Below, piece after piece: positions 36,946 to 48,218 of a DNA stretch of 64,000 nt (within the stretch, counting starts at the first letter, position 1; the number at the start of each line of letters is the position of its first letter). Location: positions 3,100,001 through 3,164,000 of the forward strand of contig NZ_VFOA01000001.1 in NCBI RefSeq assembly GCF_006715865.1, written 5' to 3'. Source of the stretch: Cellulomonas sp. SLBN-39. GTDB taxonomy: Bacteria; Actinomycetota; Actinomycetes; Actinomycetales; Cellulomonadaceae. The translations under genes were made by a program, and so were the position numbers. The notes beneath the pieces are model-generated. The model was not told the origin of the DNA, searched no databases, and saw only the letters and a program-made list of their open reading frames with translations.

Positions 36946-38517
36946 ATGCGACGGCGACCGGGGGACCAGGGCGCCGGCCCGGCGCGTGCGCTCGCGCGGG
37001 CGGTGCCGGTGGCCGTGGTGGCCGGCGGGCTGCTCCTGACCGCACCGCTCGCCGCGTCGGCCGGGCCGGGGGAGGACGTGCTGCGCCCCGGCGAGACCCT
37101 GGCGCCGGGGCAGGCGCTGCTCGCGCCCGGCGGTGCGCAGACCCTCGTGGTCCAGCCCGACGGCTCGCTCGGCCTCTACGGGCTCGACGGCGTCGCCCGC
37201 TGGTCCACGGGCGCCGGGGTGCCGGGGTCGCGCCTGACCGCCACCGACGCCGGCGACGTCGTCCTCACGGCTCCCGACCAGACGGTGGTGTGGAGCACCG
37301 CGACCACGGCGGCGGGCTCGGTGCTGCGCGTGCAGGACGACGGCGAGGTCGTCGTGGTCGACGGCGGTGGGGCCGTGCACTGGTCGGCCGGCACGGCCCT
37401 GGTGCCCTCGTCGCTGCGCGCGCCGGCGCGGCTCGCCGCCGGTGGCACGCTGGCGTCCCCCGACGGCCGGCACCTGCTGGTCGTCGACGAGGGCGGCGAC
37501 GTGCGCCTGCTCGGCCCGGACGGTCGCGAGCGCTGGTCGACCGCGACGCAGGGCGACGGCGTGGGCCTCGAGCTGCGGGCGAACGGGAACCTCGTCGTGG
37601 CCGACGAGGACGGTGAGCGGCTGTGGCGCAGCCGCACCGCCGGGCAGGACGCCACGACGCTGACGCTCCAGGACGACGGCAACCTCGTGCTCGCACGCGA
37701 CGACGGGTCGGTGGTCTGGAGCAGCGGCACGCCCGTCGGGCCGTCGCGGCTCGGGCCGGGCGGGTCGATGGCGGCCCCGGCGTCGCTCGGGTCGCCGTCG
37801 GGCCACGTGCGGGTCGACGTGCGGGACGGGCGTCTGGTCGTGGCCTCCGACGGCGAACCCGTGTGGGCCTCGGACCAGGACGTGCCCGGCGTGCAGGTGC
37901 GCGTCGGCGAGGACGGTGACGTGGTGCTGCTCGACGCCGCGGGGGAGCCCGTGTGGCGCACGGGGACCGCCGGGCAGCCCGGGGCGGCGCTCGTCGTGGA
38001 GGACCAGGCCCTGCTGCTGCGGGCCGCCGACGGCGCGACCCTGTGGCAGGTCGCCGTCCCCGAGCCGCCGGCTCCGGCCGGGGTGCAGCCGACCCGCTGC
38101 GAGGACGTCGACGGGCCTGTCGCGCAGGAGGCCACCGTCGTGACGCGGGCGGGGATCCGCGTCCACCCCTGCCTGGCCGACGCGCTGGACGCCATGCTCG
38201 CCGCGGCCGCCGACGACGGGGTGGTGCTGCAGGGCGGCGGGTGGCGCAGCGCCGAGCAGCAGGTCGCCCTGCGGCGGGCGCACTGCGGCGCGTCGCCGGA
38301 GGCGGTGCACGAGGCCCCCGCGAGCGCGTGCACCCCGAGCACGGCGCGCCCGGGCACGTCGCGGCACGAGCGCGGCCTGGCCGTCGACCTCACGCAGGGG
38401 GGTCGGTCGCTGACGGCGTCGTCGACGGGGTACGCGTGGCTGGTCGAGCACGCGCACGCGTACGGCCTGGAGAACCTGCCGGGCGAGCCGTGGCACTGGA
38501 GCGTCGACGGTCGGTGA
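36946..38517 (+). CDS. Secreted B-lectin repeats fused to a VanY-type D,D-/L,D-carboxypeptidase
   Basis: 523 residues with a signal peptide (about 1-42; VVAGGLLLTAPLAASA). Residues about 45-385 hold two to three bulb-lectin (mannose-binding) modules, seen as repeats of the kind QPDGSLGLY, RANGNLVVADEDG, QDDGNLVLARDDG and EDGDVVLLD. Only some keep the QxDxNxVxY mannose site. Residues about 398-523 are a VanY/peptidase M15 domain with the zinc set H474, D481 (SRHERGLAVD) and H517 (EPWHW). Cys residues in the peptidase part suggest a disulfide. It should trim peptidoglycan stems while bound to a glycan. A GGGGG run precedes the ATG. Confidence 0.85.
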   Translation: MRRRPGDQGAGPARALARAVPVAVVAGGLLLTAPLAASAGPGEDVLRPGETLAPGQALLAPGGAQTLVVQPDGSLGLYGLDGVARWSTGAGVPGSRLTATDAGDVVLTAPDQTVVWSTATTAAGSVLRVQDDGEVVVVDGGGAVHWSAGTALVPSSLRAPARLAAGGTLASPDGRHLLVVDEGGDVRLLGPDGRERWSTATQGDGVGLELRANGNLVVADEDGERLWRSRTAGQDATTLTLQDDGNLVLARDDGSVVWSSGTPVGPSRLGPGGSMAAPASLGSPSGHVRVDVRDGRLVVASDGEPVWASDQDVPGVQVRVGEDGDVVLLDAAGEPVWRTGTAGQPGAALVVEDQALLLRAADGATLWQVAVPEPPAPAGVQPTRCEDVDGPVAQEATVVTRAGIRVHPCLADALDAMLAAAADDGVVLQGGGWRSAEQQVALRRAHCGASPEAVHEAPASACTPSTARPGTSRHERGLAVDLTQGGRSLTASSTGYAWLVEHAHAYGLENLPGEPWHWSVDGR

Positions 38518-38576
38518 GCGGCCGCGCCCCGGGTGCTGGCGCCGGGACGGCGCCGACCGGTGTCGGGGGCGCCCCC

Positions 38577-38582
38577 TACCCT
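38577..38582 (+). promoter_or_regulatory. -10 hexamer for leaderless mntR-like gene
   Basis: TACCCT, 7 nt before the GTG at 38590. Confidence 0.5.
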
Positions 38583-38589
38583 GGTGCGC

Positions 38590-39288
38590 GTGAGCGTGGA
38601 GAGCCCCGCACCGCTGAGTGCCGTCGTGCAGGACTACCTCAAGGTCATCTGGGGTGCGCAGGAGTGGTCGGCGACGCCGGTGACGACCAAGCTGCTGGCG
38701 ACCCGTCTCGGGGTCGGTGCGTCGACGGTGTCCGAGACGGTACGGCGGCTCGCCGACGCCGGGCTGGTGAGCCACCGCCCCTACGGTGCGGTCGAGCTCA
38801 CCGACGCGGGGCGCGCGCACGCCGTGGCGATGGTGCGTCGGCACCGCCTCCTGGAGACGTACCTCGTCGAGCGCATGGGCTACGGCTGGGACGAGGTCCA
38901 CGACGAGGCGGAGGTGCTCGAGCACGCGGTGAGCGACCGCTTCGTCGAGCGGGTCGCCGAGCTGCTGGGGCACCCCGACCGGGACCCGCACGGCGACCCG
39001 ATCCCGGGCCCGGACGGCACCGTGCACCTGCCCGACGCCCACCCCATGTGGGAGGTGCCGGCCGGTCCCTACACGGTGGCGCGGATCTCCGACGCCGACC
39101 CCGAGCTGCTGCGCTACCTCGAGGGCGTGGGCGTCGTGCTCGACGCGCGCGTCGACCTCGACGAGCGGCGTGCCGTGACCGGTGTGGTGAGCGTGCAGGT
39201 GATGGCGGGCGCACCGGCCGCGACGGCCGGTCGGGTCGAGCTGGGGGAGGTCGCGGCGCGGGCGATCTGGCTCGCGCACGTGCGCTGA
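38590..39288 (+). CDS. DtxR/MntR-family metal-dependent regulator with manganese-type ligands
   Basis: 232 residues: winged HTH (about 8-75), dimerisation/metal domain (75-145) and a C-terminal SH3-like domain (about 155-230). At the primary metal site, where DtxR has Met10 and Cys102, this protein has Asp15 (VQDYLK) and Glu108 (DEAEVLEH), with Glu111 and His112. Asp and Glu at these places are the MntR (Mn2+) pattern. The ancillary-site residues His85 and Glu89 are kept. So it probably senses manganese and represses uptake genes elsewhere. It may also touch the MFS gene 75 nt downstream. Confidence 0.87.
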   Translation: MSVESPAPLSAVVQDYLKVIWGAQEWSATPVTTKLLATRLGVGASTVSETVRRLADAGLVSHRPYGAVELTDAGRAHAVAMVRRHRLLETYLVERMGYGWDEVHDEAEVLEHAVSDRFVERVAELLGHPDRDPHGDPIPGPDGTVHLPDAHPMWEVPAGPYTVARISDADPELLRYLEGVGVVLDARVDLDERRAVTGVVSVQVMAGAPAATAGRVELGEVAARAIWLAHVR

Positions 39289-39341
39289 CGTACTCTCGGT
39301 GCATCCCTGCGAGGCGGTCGACGGCGCCCCCTCCTCCCGCA

Positions 39342-39355
39342 TCGAATCGTTTCGA
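39342..39355. promoter_or_regulatory. Inverted repeat overlapping the MFS ribosome site
   Basis: TCGAA-TCGT-TTCGA, with 5-bp arms in an AT-richer patch, abuts the GAGGAGC Shine-Dalgarno of the exporter gene. TACTCT at 39291-39296 is a possible -10. A repressor site is plausible, and the neighbouring MntR-like protein is one candidate. Confidence 0.4.
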
Positions 39356-39363
39356 GGAGCGTC

Positions 39364-40566
39364 GTGACCACCACGAGCGCGCGTCCGGCGCCGCCGTCGG
39401 CCGCCCCCGGTACCCGCCCGGGCCTGGCCCTGCTCGCGCTCGCGCTCGGCGGGTTCGGCATCGGGACCACCGAGTTCGCCACGATGGGGCTGCTGCCCGA
39501 GATCGCCACCGACCTCGGCGTCGACATCCCCACGGCCGGGCACACCATCACCGCCTACGCCGTGGGGGTCGTGCTCGGCGCTCCCACGCTGGCGGCCCTC
39601 GGTGCGCGCCTGGACCGGCGCCGGCTCCTGCTCCTCCTCATGGTCGCGTTCACCGTCGGCAACGTGGCGTCCGCGTTCGCGCCGACCGCCGAGTCCCTCG
39701 TCGTCGCCCGCGTGCTCGCGGGCCTGCCGCACGGGGCGTACTTCGGCGTCGGCGCCGTCATGGGCACGGCCGTCGTCGGCCCCGCGCGCCGCGGCCGCGC
39801 CGTCGCGTCGATGATGGCCGGCCTCACCGTGGCCTGCGCCGTCGGCGTCCCCCTGGCAGCCGTCGTCGGGCAGTCCGTGGGCTGGCGGTGGGCCTTCGTC
39901 GGCGTCGGCGCCCTCGGCCTGCTCACGCTGGCCGCGCTGGCCGCCTGGACGCCGTCGCTGCCGGCCGACCCCGCCGCGAGCGTGCGCAGCGAGGTCGGCG
40001 CGCTGCGCAACGGGCCGCTGTGGGTCGCGTTCGGCGCCGGCGCCGTCGGCTTCGGGGGCATGTTCGCCGTCTACTCCTACGTCAAGCCCCTGCTCACCGA
40101 CGTGACCGGGCTCGACGTGGCGCTCGTGCCCGCCGTGCTCGCCGCGTACGGCGTGGGCATGACCGCCGGCACGCTCCTCGGCGGGCGCCTGGCGGACCGG
40201 TCCGTCCTCGGCACGGTCGTGGCCGGCATGGTCGCCACGATCGTCGTGCTCGTCGTCATCGCGCTGGTCGGCCCGTGGGCGTGGGCGGCCGTGCCCGCGA
40301 TCGTGCTGCTCGGCGTCACGTCGCAGGTGCTGGGCCTGGCGCTGCAGACCCGCCTCATGGACCTCTCCCCGGACGCCCCGTCGCTGGGGGCCGCGCTGTG
40401 CCACTCGGCGCTCAACCTGGGCAACGCCGCGGGAGCCTTCCTCGGCGGCCTCGTCATCGCCGCCGGGTGGGGGCTGCTGGCCCCCGCGTGGGTCGGTGCG
40501 GCGCTCACGGCCGTGGGTCTGCTGGTCGTCGTCACGGTGGGGCGGGCGCCCGCGCCGCATCGGTAG
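39364..40566 (+). CDS. MFS transporter (DHA1, arabinose-efflux/sugar-exporter type)
   Basis: 400 residues with 12 hydrophobic segments. The start 'GFGIGTTEFATMGLLPEIATDLGV' is the DHA1 sugar/drug efflux (AraJ/SotB-like) signature, followed by the loop-2 motif ALGARLDRRRLLLL. GAGGAG lies 6 nt before the GTG. The substrate cannot be assigned. It ends 9 nt before leuS, which has its own -10 inside that gap. Confidence 0.9.
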   Translation: MTTTSARPAPPSAAPGTRPGLALLALALGGFGIGTTEFATMGLLPEIATDLGVDIPTAGHTITAYAVGVVLGAPTLAALGARLDRRRLLLLLMVAFTVGNVASAFAPTAESLVVARVLAGLPHGAYFGVGAVMGTAVVGPARRGRAVASMMAGLTVACAVGVPLAAVVGQSVGWRWAFVGVGALGLLTLAALAAWTPSLPADPAASVRSEVGALRNGPLWVAFGAGAVGFGGMFAVYSYVKPLLTDVTGLDVALVPAVLAAYGVGMTAGTLLGGRLADRSVLGTVVAGMVATIVVLVVIALVGPWAWAAVPAIVLLGVTSQVLGLALQTRLMDLSPDAPSLGAALCHSALNLGNAAGAFLGGLVIAAGWGLLAPAWVGAALTAVGLLVVVTVGRAPAPHR

Positions 40567-40569
40567 GAT
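40564..40569 (+). promoter_or_regulatory. -10 hexamer for leaderless leuS
   Basis: TAGGAT, 6 nt before the GTG at 40576, overlapping the end of the MFS gene (stop TAG at 40564-40566). Confidence 0.6.
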
Positions 40570-40575
40570 CGACGG

Positions 40576-43496
<2,921 letters not shown>

Positions 43497-43500
<4 letters not shown>

Positions 43501-44486
43501 GCCGGCCCGCCGGCCCGGCCCCGCACGTCGCGGTCGTCACGGACTCCACCGCCGCGCTGCCGCCCGGGCTCGCGGCGGCGGCCGGGGTCCGCGTCGTGCC
43601 GCTGCGCGTCGTCGTCGACGGCGAGGAGCACCGCGAGGACGACCTCAGCGGCGACGCGCTGGCCGAGGCCCTCGCGCGCGGCGCCCGGGTGAGCACGTCG
43701 CAGCCGCCGCCCTCGGCGTTCGCCGCGGCCTACGAGGACCTGGCCGCCGCGGGGGCGACGCACGTGGTGTCCGTGCACCTGGCGGGCGGGCTCTCCGGCA
43801 CCGCGGACTCGGCGCGCACCGCGGCGACCGTGAGCCCGGTGCCGGTGCACGTCGTGGACTCCGGGACCGTCGGGCTCGGGCTCGGGTACGCGGTGCTCGC
43901 CGCCGCCCGGGTCGCCTGGCCGGCACCCGCCACCGAGGTCGCCCCCGGTGCCTGGGCGCGGTGGCGGGCCGCGCTCGCCCGGCCGGGCATCCCGCTGCCT
44001 GCACCCGACCCCGCACCTGTCGTCGCGGCGGCCCGTGCGGCGGCCGACGGCGCCCGCGTCTGGTTCCTCGTCGACTCCCTCGAGCACCTGCGCCGCGGCG
44101 GCCGTCTCGGTGCGCCCGCCGCCGCCCTCGGCACCGTGCTCGGCCTGCGCCCCCTGCTGACCGTCCGCGACGGGCGCCTCGTCGTCGCGGAGAAGGTCCG
44201 CACGCGCCGTGCCGCCCGTGAGCGGCTCGAGCAGGTCGCGCTCGACGACGCCGCCACGCGAGGTGCCGTGCGGGTCGGGATCCACCACGTCGGCCCGGCC
44301 GACGCCGCGCGCGAGGTCGCCGCACGGCTGAGCGCCGCGCTCGGCGCGCAGGCCGTCGAGGTGCACGTCACGGACGCGGGCGCCGTCCTCGCCGCCCACG
44401 TGGGACCCGGGACGCTCGCCGTGGTGCTCACCGACGCCGTGCCGACCGCCGCAGCCGTGCCGCCGGACGTGACCGAACCCCGCTGA
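43497..44486 (+). CDS. DegV family fatty-acid-binding protein, probably starting at CTG
   Basis: About 329 residues. DegV/FakB-type proteins bind a fatty acid for phosphorylation or trafficking. The conserved start [40 protein letters not shown] and [16 protein letters not shown] are present. No ATG, GTG or TTG lies in frame between the end of leuS and the first conserved strand. The nearest codon able to serve is CTG at 43497, which overlaps the leuS stop as CTGA, just like the ATGA/GTGA junctions elsewhere here. The alternative is an in-frame start about 260 nt upstream inside leuS, giving a low-complexity arginine-rich leader. Confidence 0.85.
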
Positions 44487-44562
44487 GCCGCCCTCAGCCC
44501 GGTGCGCGCGTGCCGGGCCCGCCGGCGCCACCCCTCGACGCGGCGCCCGTGGCCCAGCGCCC

Positions 44563-44568
44563 TAGCGT
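44563..44568 (+). promoter_or_regulatory. -10 hexamer for comEA
   Basis: TAGCGT, 8 nt before the ATG at 44577. Confidence 0.5.
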
Positions 44569-44576
44569 CACCGGCG

Positions 44577-45542
44577 ATGACCGCCGACCCCGCCTCCGCA
44601 CGGGAGGACGTCGCCCGCCGCCTCGCCGCCCTCGCCCGGGCGCCCCGCCCGGCGGTGACGCCCGCCCTGCCGACCCCCGTGCCTGGGACCCCCGTGCCTG
44701 CGACCTCCGTGCCCGCGACCCCCCTGCCTGGGACCTCCGTGCCTGGGACCTCCGGGGCCGGTGAGCCCGCGACACGCTCCGTGCCGTGGGTCCCCACGTC
44801 GGTGGACGCGCTGGCCCACGCCGCCCGGACGGTGCGCGACCCGGCCCCGCAGGGCCGACCCACCGCACCCCCGCCCCGGGGCCGGGCGCCGGGCCGCGCA
44901 CGGTGGGCCGTCGACGCCCGGACGGCGGGCGCCGCGATCGGCGTGGTCGCCCTCGTCGTCGGTGCGGTCGTGCTGCGAGCCGCAGCTGCCCCCGCCGGGG
45001 AGGCCGTGGCGTTGCCCACGCCCGCGGTCAGCGCGGGGGTGCCGGCAACGGTCGCCGGGACCGCGCCGACCCCGGGGGCGACGACCGCCCCGACCACCGC
45101 CCCGGCGACGCCGGCGGACCTCCTCGTGCACGTGGTGGGTGCCGTCGCCCACCCCGGGGTTGTGCACCTGACGGTCGGCGCACGGGTGGCCGATGCGCTC
45201 GACGCCGCGGGTGGCGTCGTCGACGGGGCCGACCCGGCGGCGCTGAACCTCGCGCGCACCGTGGTCGACGGCGAGCAGGTCCGTGTCCCCCTCGTCGGCG
45301 AGGTGCTCGCCCCGCCGGTCGACGCGCCCCCGGTCCCCGTCACGGGCGGGGAGGTCGCCGGCACGCCGGTGGACCTCAACACCGCGGACCTGGCCACTCT
45401 CGAAGGGCTGCCGGGTGTCGGACCGGTCCTGGCCGGACGGATCGTCGAGGGCCGCCCCTACGCGAGCGTCGACGCGCTGGACGACGTGCCCGGCATCGGA
45501 CCGACGCTCATGGCCGACCTGCGTGACCGGGTCCGCGTGTGA
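44577..45542 (+). CDS. comEA: ComEA-type DNA-binding membrane protein
   Basis: 321 residues. A cytoplasmic Pro/Ala-rich N-terminus with five 5-residue repeats is followed by one membrane helix (about 116-136), an SLBB-like domain (about 180-245: HVVGAVAHPGVVHLTVGARV) and a C-terminal helix-hairpin-helix pair (DLNTADLATLEGLPGVGPVLA; LDDVPGIGPTLMADLR). In competent bacteria ComEA binds incoming DNA outside the membrane and hands it to ComEC, encoded next and overlapping by 4 nt. No other competence genes are in view. Confidence 0.92.
   Translation: MTADPASAREDVARRLAALARAPRPAVTPALPTPVPGTPVPATSVPATPLPGTSVPGTSGAGEPATRSVPWVPTSVDALAHAARTVRDPAPQGRPTAPPPRGRAPGRARWAVDARTAGAAIGVVALVVGAVVLRAAAAPAGEAVALPTPAVSAGVPATVAGTAPTPGATTAPTTAPATPADLLVHVVGAVAHPGVVHLTVGARVADALDAAGGVVDGADPAALNLARTVVDGEQVRVPLVGEVLAPPVDAPPVPVTGGEVAGTPVDLNTADLATLEGLPGVGPVLAGRIVEGRPYASVDALDDVPGIGPTLMADLRDRVRV
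44679..44753 (+). repeat. Five 15-bp in-frame repeats in comEA
   Basis: Five near-identical copies of GTGCCTGGGACCTCC-like units, encoding V/L-P-G/A-T-S/P in the linker before the membrane helix. Confidence 0.85.
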
Positions 45543-47098
45543 CCGCGCGCACGGACCTGCGTCTGCTCCCGGGCGCGGCGGCCGCCTGGTGCGCCGGCCT
45601 GGTCGGCACCCGTGCCCCGGTGCCTGCCGCCGCCGCGGGCGTCCTGGTCGTGGCCGCCGTGCTGGCGGCGGTGCTGCTCGCGGCTGTCCTGACGGTCCCG
45701 CCCGCCCGCCGGGCCCCGAGGGCCGGTGCGCGCGACCGTGCGGCACCGGACCCTCTCGCCCGCCTGCGCGGCGCGGCACCGTCGGCGGCGCTCGTGCTGG
45801 CGGTCGCCGGGGCGGTGCTCGTGTCGGCGCTGGTGCAGCGCGCGGCCCACGACCCGCCGGTCGTCCGTGCCGCGGTGGTGGCCGGCGACCGCGTCGACGT
45901 GCGTGCCCGCGTGCTCGCGGAGCCGCAGCCCCTCGCCGGCGGTGCCGGCATGCCGCCGCGGGTCCGGGTCGACGTCGTCGTCGAGCAGCTCACCACCGGG
46001 GGGAGGCGCGTCGCGGTGGCGGTCCCGGCGGTGGTGCTCGCGCCGGCGGGCGCCGCCACGGGCAGCGTCGTCACCTGGTCGGGCACGCCACGGGCGGCCG
46101 GGCCGGGGGAGCGTGCGGCGCTCGTGCTGGTCGCCCGCGAGGCGCCCGAGGTCGTCGCCGCGCCCCGCGGCCTGCACGCGTGGGCCGGGGAGGTCCGCGC
46201 CGCGGCGGCCCGGCTCGGGGCCGACCTGCCGGGCGATGCGGGGGCCCTGCTCCCTGCGGTCACGGTGGGGGACACGACGGCGGTCCCCGCGGACCTGCGC
46301 GACGCGATGCGCGTGGCGGGGCTGGCGCACGTGATGGCGGTCTCCGGCGCGCACTTCACGATCGTCGGCGGGCTGCTGGCGGCCGCGGCAGCCGCAGCAG
46401 GGGGTCCGGCCCCGGTGCGTGCGGGTGCCGTCGCGGCCGCAGGTGCGCTCCTCGTCCTCGTGGTCCAGCCGCAGCCGAGCGTCGTGCGCGCGGCCGCCAT
46501 GGGGGCGCTCGGGCTGGTCGGCGTGCTCCTGGGCCGGCGGGCGGCGGGGCCCGCCGCGCTGGCGTGCGCGGTCGTCCTGCTGCTCGTCGTCGACCCGTGG
46601 CTGGCGGGCGAGCCGGGCGCCGCGCTCTCGGTCGCGGCGACGGCTGGCCTGGTGCTGCTCGGTCCGTCCCTCGTGCGGCGGTGGTCCGGCCTGTGCGGGC
46701 GCGGGGTCGCCACGGCGCTCGCTGCGCCCGTCGCCGCCCAGCTGGGCTGCCTGCCGGTCGTGCTCGCGCTGTGGCCGACGCTCAGCACGTGGGCGGTCGC
46801 GGCGAACGTCGCGGTCGCGCCGGCGGTCGCCCCGGCGACGGTGGTCGGCCTGGGGGCGGTGCTGCTGGCGCCGGTGTGGCCCGCGGGGGCCGCCGCGTTC
46901 GCCGCGGCGGCGGGCGCGGCGTGCTGGTGGGTCGGGGCGGTCGCGCGCGTCGTGGCGCAGGCACCGGGTGCCGGGCTGGCGTGGGCGCCGGGCGTGACGG
47001 GGGCCCTGTGCGCCCTCGTCGCCGCAGCGGCCGGTGCGCGGCTGCTGCTCGTCGGACGCCGGGGCGCCCCGCCCGGGGCCGAGGGGACGGTCGGGTGA
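45539..47098 (+). CDS. comEC: ComEC/Rec2-type membrane channel protein lacking the beta-lactamase-like domain
   Basis: 519 residues with an N-terminal membrane pair, an OB-like extracytoplasmic region (about 115-210) and the Competence domain from about 215 (GDTTAVPADLRDAMRVAGLAHVMAVSGAHF, QPSVVRAAAMGAL, DPWLAGEPGAALSVAAT). It is the DNA-translocating channel partner of ComEA. Full-length ComEC proteins are 700-800 residues and end in a metallo-beta-lactamase-like nuclease domain. This one stops at the end of the membrane part with no HxHxDH motif. GTG 45539 overlaps comEA by 4 nt. Confidence 0.88.
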   Translation: MTARTDLRLLPGAAAAWCAGLVGTRAPVPAAAAGVLVVAAVLAAVLLAAVLTVPPARRAPRAGARDRAAPDPLARLRGAAPSAALVLAVAGAVLVSALVQRAAHDPPVVRAAVVAGDRVDVRARVLAEPQPLAGGAGMPPRVRVDVVVEQLTTGGRRVAVAVPAVVLAPAGAATGSVVTWSGTPRAAGPGERAALVLVAREAPEVVAAPRGLHAWAGEVRAAAARLGADLPGDAGALLPAVTVGDTTAVPADLRDAMRVAGLAHVMAVSGAHFTIVGGLLAAAAAAAGGPAPVRAGAVAAAGALLVLVVQPQPSVVRAAAMGALGLVGVLLGRRAAGPAALACAVVLLLVVDPWLAGEPGAALSVAATAGLVLLGPSLVRRWSGLCGRGVATALAAPVAAQLGCLPVVLALWPTLSTWAVAANVAVAPAVAPATVVGLGAVLLAPVWPAGAAAFAAAAGAACWWVGAVARVVAQAPGAGLAWAPGVTGALCALVAAAAGARLLLVGRRGAPPGAEGTVG

Positions 47099-47126
47099 CG
47101 TCGGCGGCGTCTGGCAGGCTGTCCCC

Positions 47127-48158
47127 GTGGCAGCCCGTACCCCCGCCCGACGTCCGGCACGCGGCGGGTCCGGACGCGCCGGGACCTCCGGGGTCCCGTG
47201 GACCCAGGCGGCCCCGGCCCCCGTCGTCCTGGTGCAGGGCTCCGAGGACCTGCTGGCCGAGCGCGCGGTCGAGCGCGTCGTCTCCCTCGCCCGGGAGCAG
47301 GACCCGCAGATCGAGGTCACCCGGCTCGACGCGGGCACCTACGCGACGGGCGAGCTGAGGGTCGTGACCAGCCCGTCGCTCTTCGCCGACGACAAGGTCG
47401 TCGTCGTCGAGGGCGTCGAGCGGGGCACGGACGACCTCATGCGGGACCTGGAGGCGTACGTGGGCGCCCCGGCGGAGGGCGTCGTCCTCGTGGCCCGGCA
47501 CGGCGGCGGGCAGCGGGGCAAGCGCCTGCTCGACGCGATCCGCGCGGCGGGCGGCCCCGTGGTGGCCTGCGACCCGGTCCGCACGGACGCGGACAAGGCC
47601 GCGTTCGTCGCGGACGAGCTGGGGCGTGCGGGACGGCGCGCCCACGCGCGGGCGGTGCGGGCGCTGGTGGACGCGGTGGGCAGCGACCTGCGCGAGCTCG
47701 CGGCGGCGTGCGCGCAGCTGGTGGCGGACACGACGGGCCTCATCGGTGAGGAGACCGTCGAGCGGTACCACGGGGGCCGGGTCGAGGCGACCGGCTTCCA
47801 GGTGGCCGACGCGGCGGTCGCCGGTGACCCGGGCCGGGCCGTGGCGCTGCTGCGGCACGCGATGGCGACCGGCGTGGACCCCGTCCCGGTGGTGGCGGCC
47901 CTGGCTGCGCGCCTGCGCACGCTGGCTCGTGTGGGTGCCGTCCGCGGCCGCGGTGCCGGTGCGGCCCGTGACCTCGGCATGGCGCCCTGGCAGGTCGACC
48001 GGGCGGTCGCCGATCTGCGCCGCTGGACGCCGGAGGGGCTGGCGACCGCGATCTCGGCGGTCGCGCAGGCCGACGCCGAGGTCAAGGGGGAGAGTCGCGA
48101 CCCGCGCTTCGCGGTCGAGCGGGCCGTGCTCCGGGTCGCGGGGGCCGTCGAGCGCTGA
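47127..48158 (+). CDS. holA: DNA polymerase III delta subunit
   Basis: 343 residues. The clamp-loader delta subunit has the start PVVLVQGSEDLLAERAVER, SPSLFADDKVVVVEGVE (about 85-105), KRLLDAIRAAG, and a C-terminal collar domain (ALLRHAMATGVDPVPVVAALA). The first 35 residues are a basic/Ala extension from the GTG at 47127. CAGGCT 6 nt upstream is a weak -10 for a leaderless mRNA. The order comEA-comEC-holA with rpsT nearby is widely conserved. Confidence 0.93.
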   Translation: MAARTPARRPARGGSGRAGTSGVPWTQAAPAPVVLVQGSEDLLAERAVERVVSLAREQDPQIEVTRLDAGTYATGELRVVTSPSLFADDKVVVVEGVERGTDDLMRDLEAYVGAPAEGVVLVARHGGGQRGKRLLDAIRAAGGPVVACDPVRTDADKAAFVADELGRAGRRAHARAVRALVDAVGSDLRELAAACAQLVADTTGLIGEETVERYHGGRVEATGFQVADAAVAGDPGRAVALLRHAMATGVDPVPVVAALAARLRTLARVGAVRGRGAGAARDLGMAPWQVDRAVADLRRWTPEGLATAISAVAQADAEVKGESRDPRFAVERAVLRVAGAVER

Positions 48159-48180
48159 GGCGGGCGGTGCGTCGTGCGAT

Positions 48181-48218
48181 GGTGCGGTGCGGTGCGGTGC
48201 GGTGCGGTGCGGTGCGGT
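48181..48218. repeat. Seven-copy GGTGC microsatellite
   Basis: Exactly seven GGTGC units (48181-48215) plus GGT run directly into the stop codon of the minus-strand EAL gene. It lies between two convergent genes, so length changes would be neutral for both proteins. Confidence 0.9.

Noticed and set aside
44679..44753. CRISPR-like short repeats
   Set aside because: Units are 15 bp, directly tandem and in frame with no unique spacers. They are protein-coding repeats, as are those in rne.
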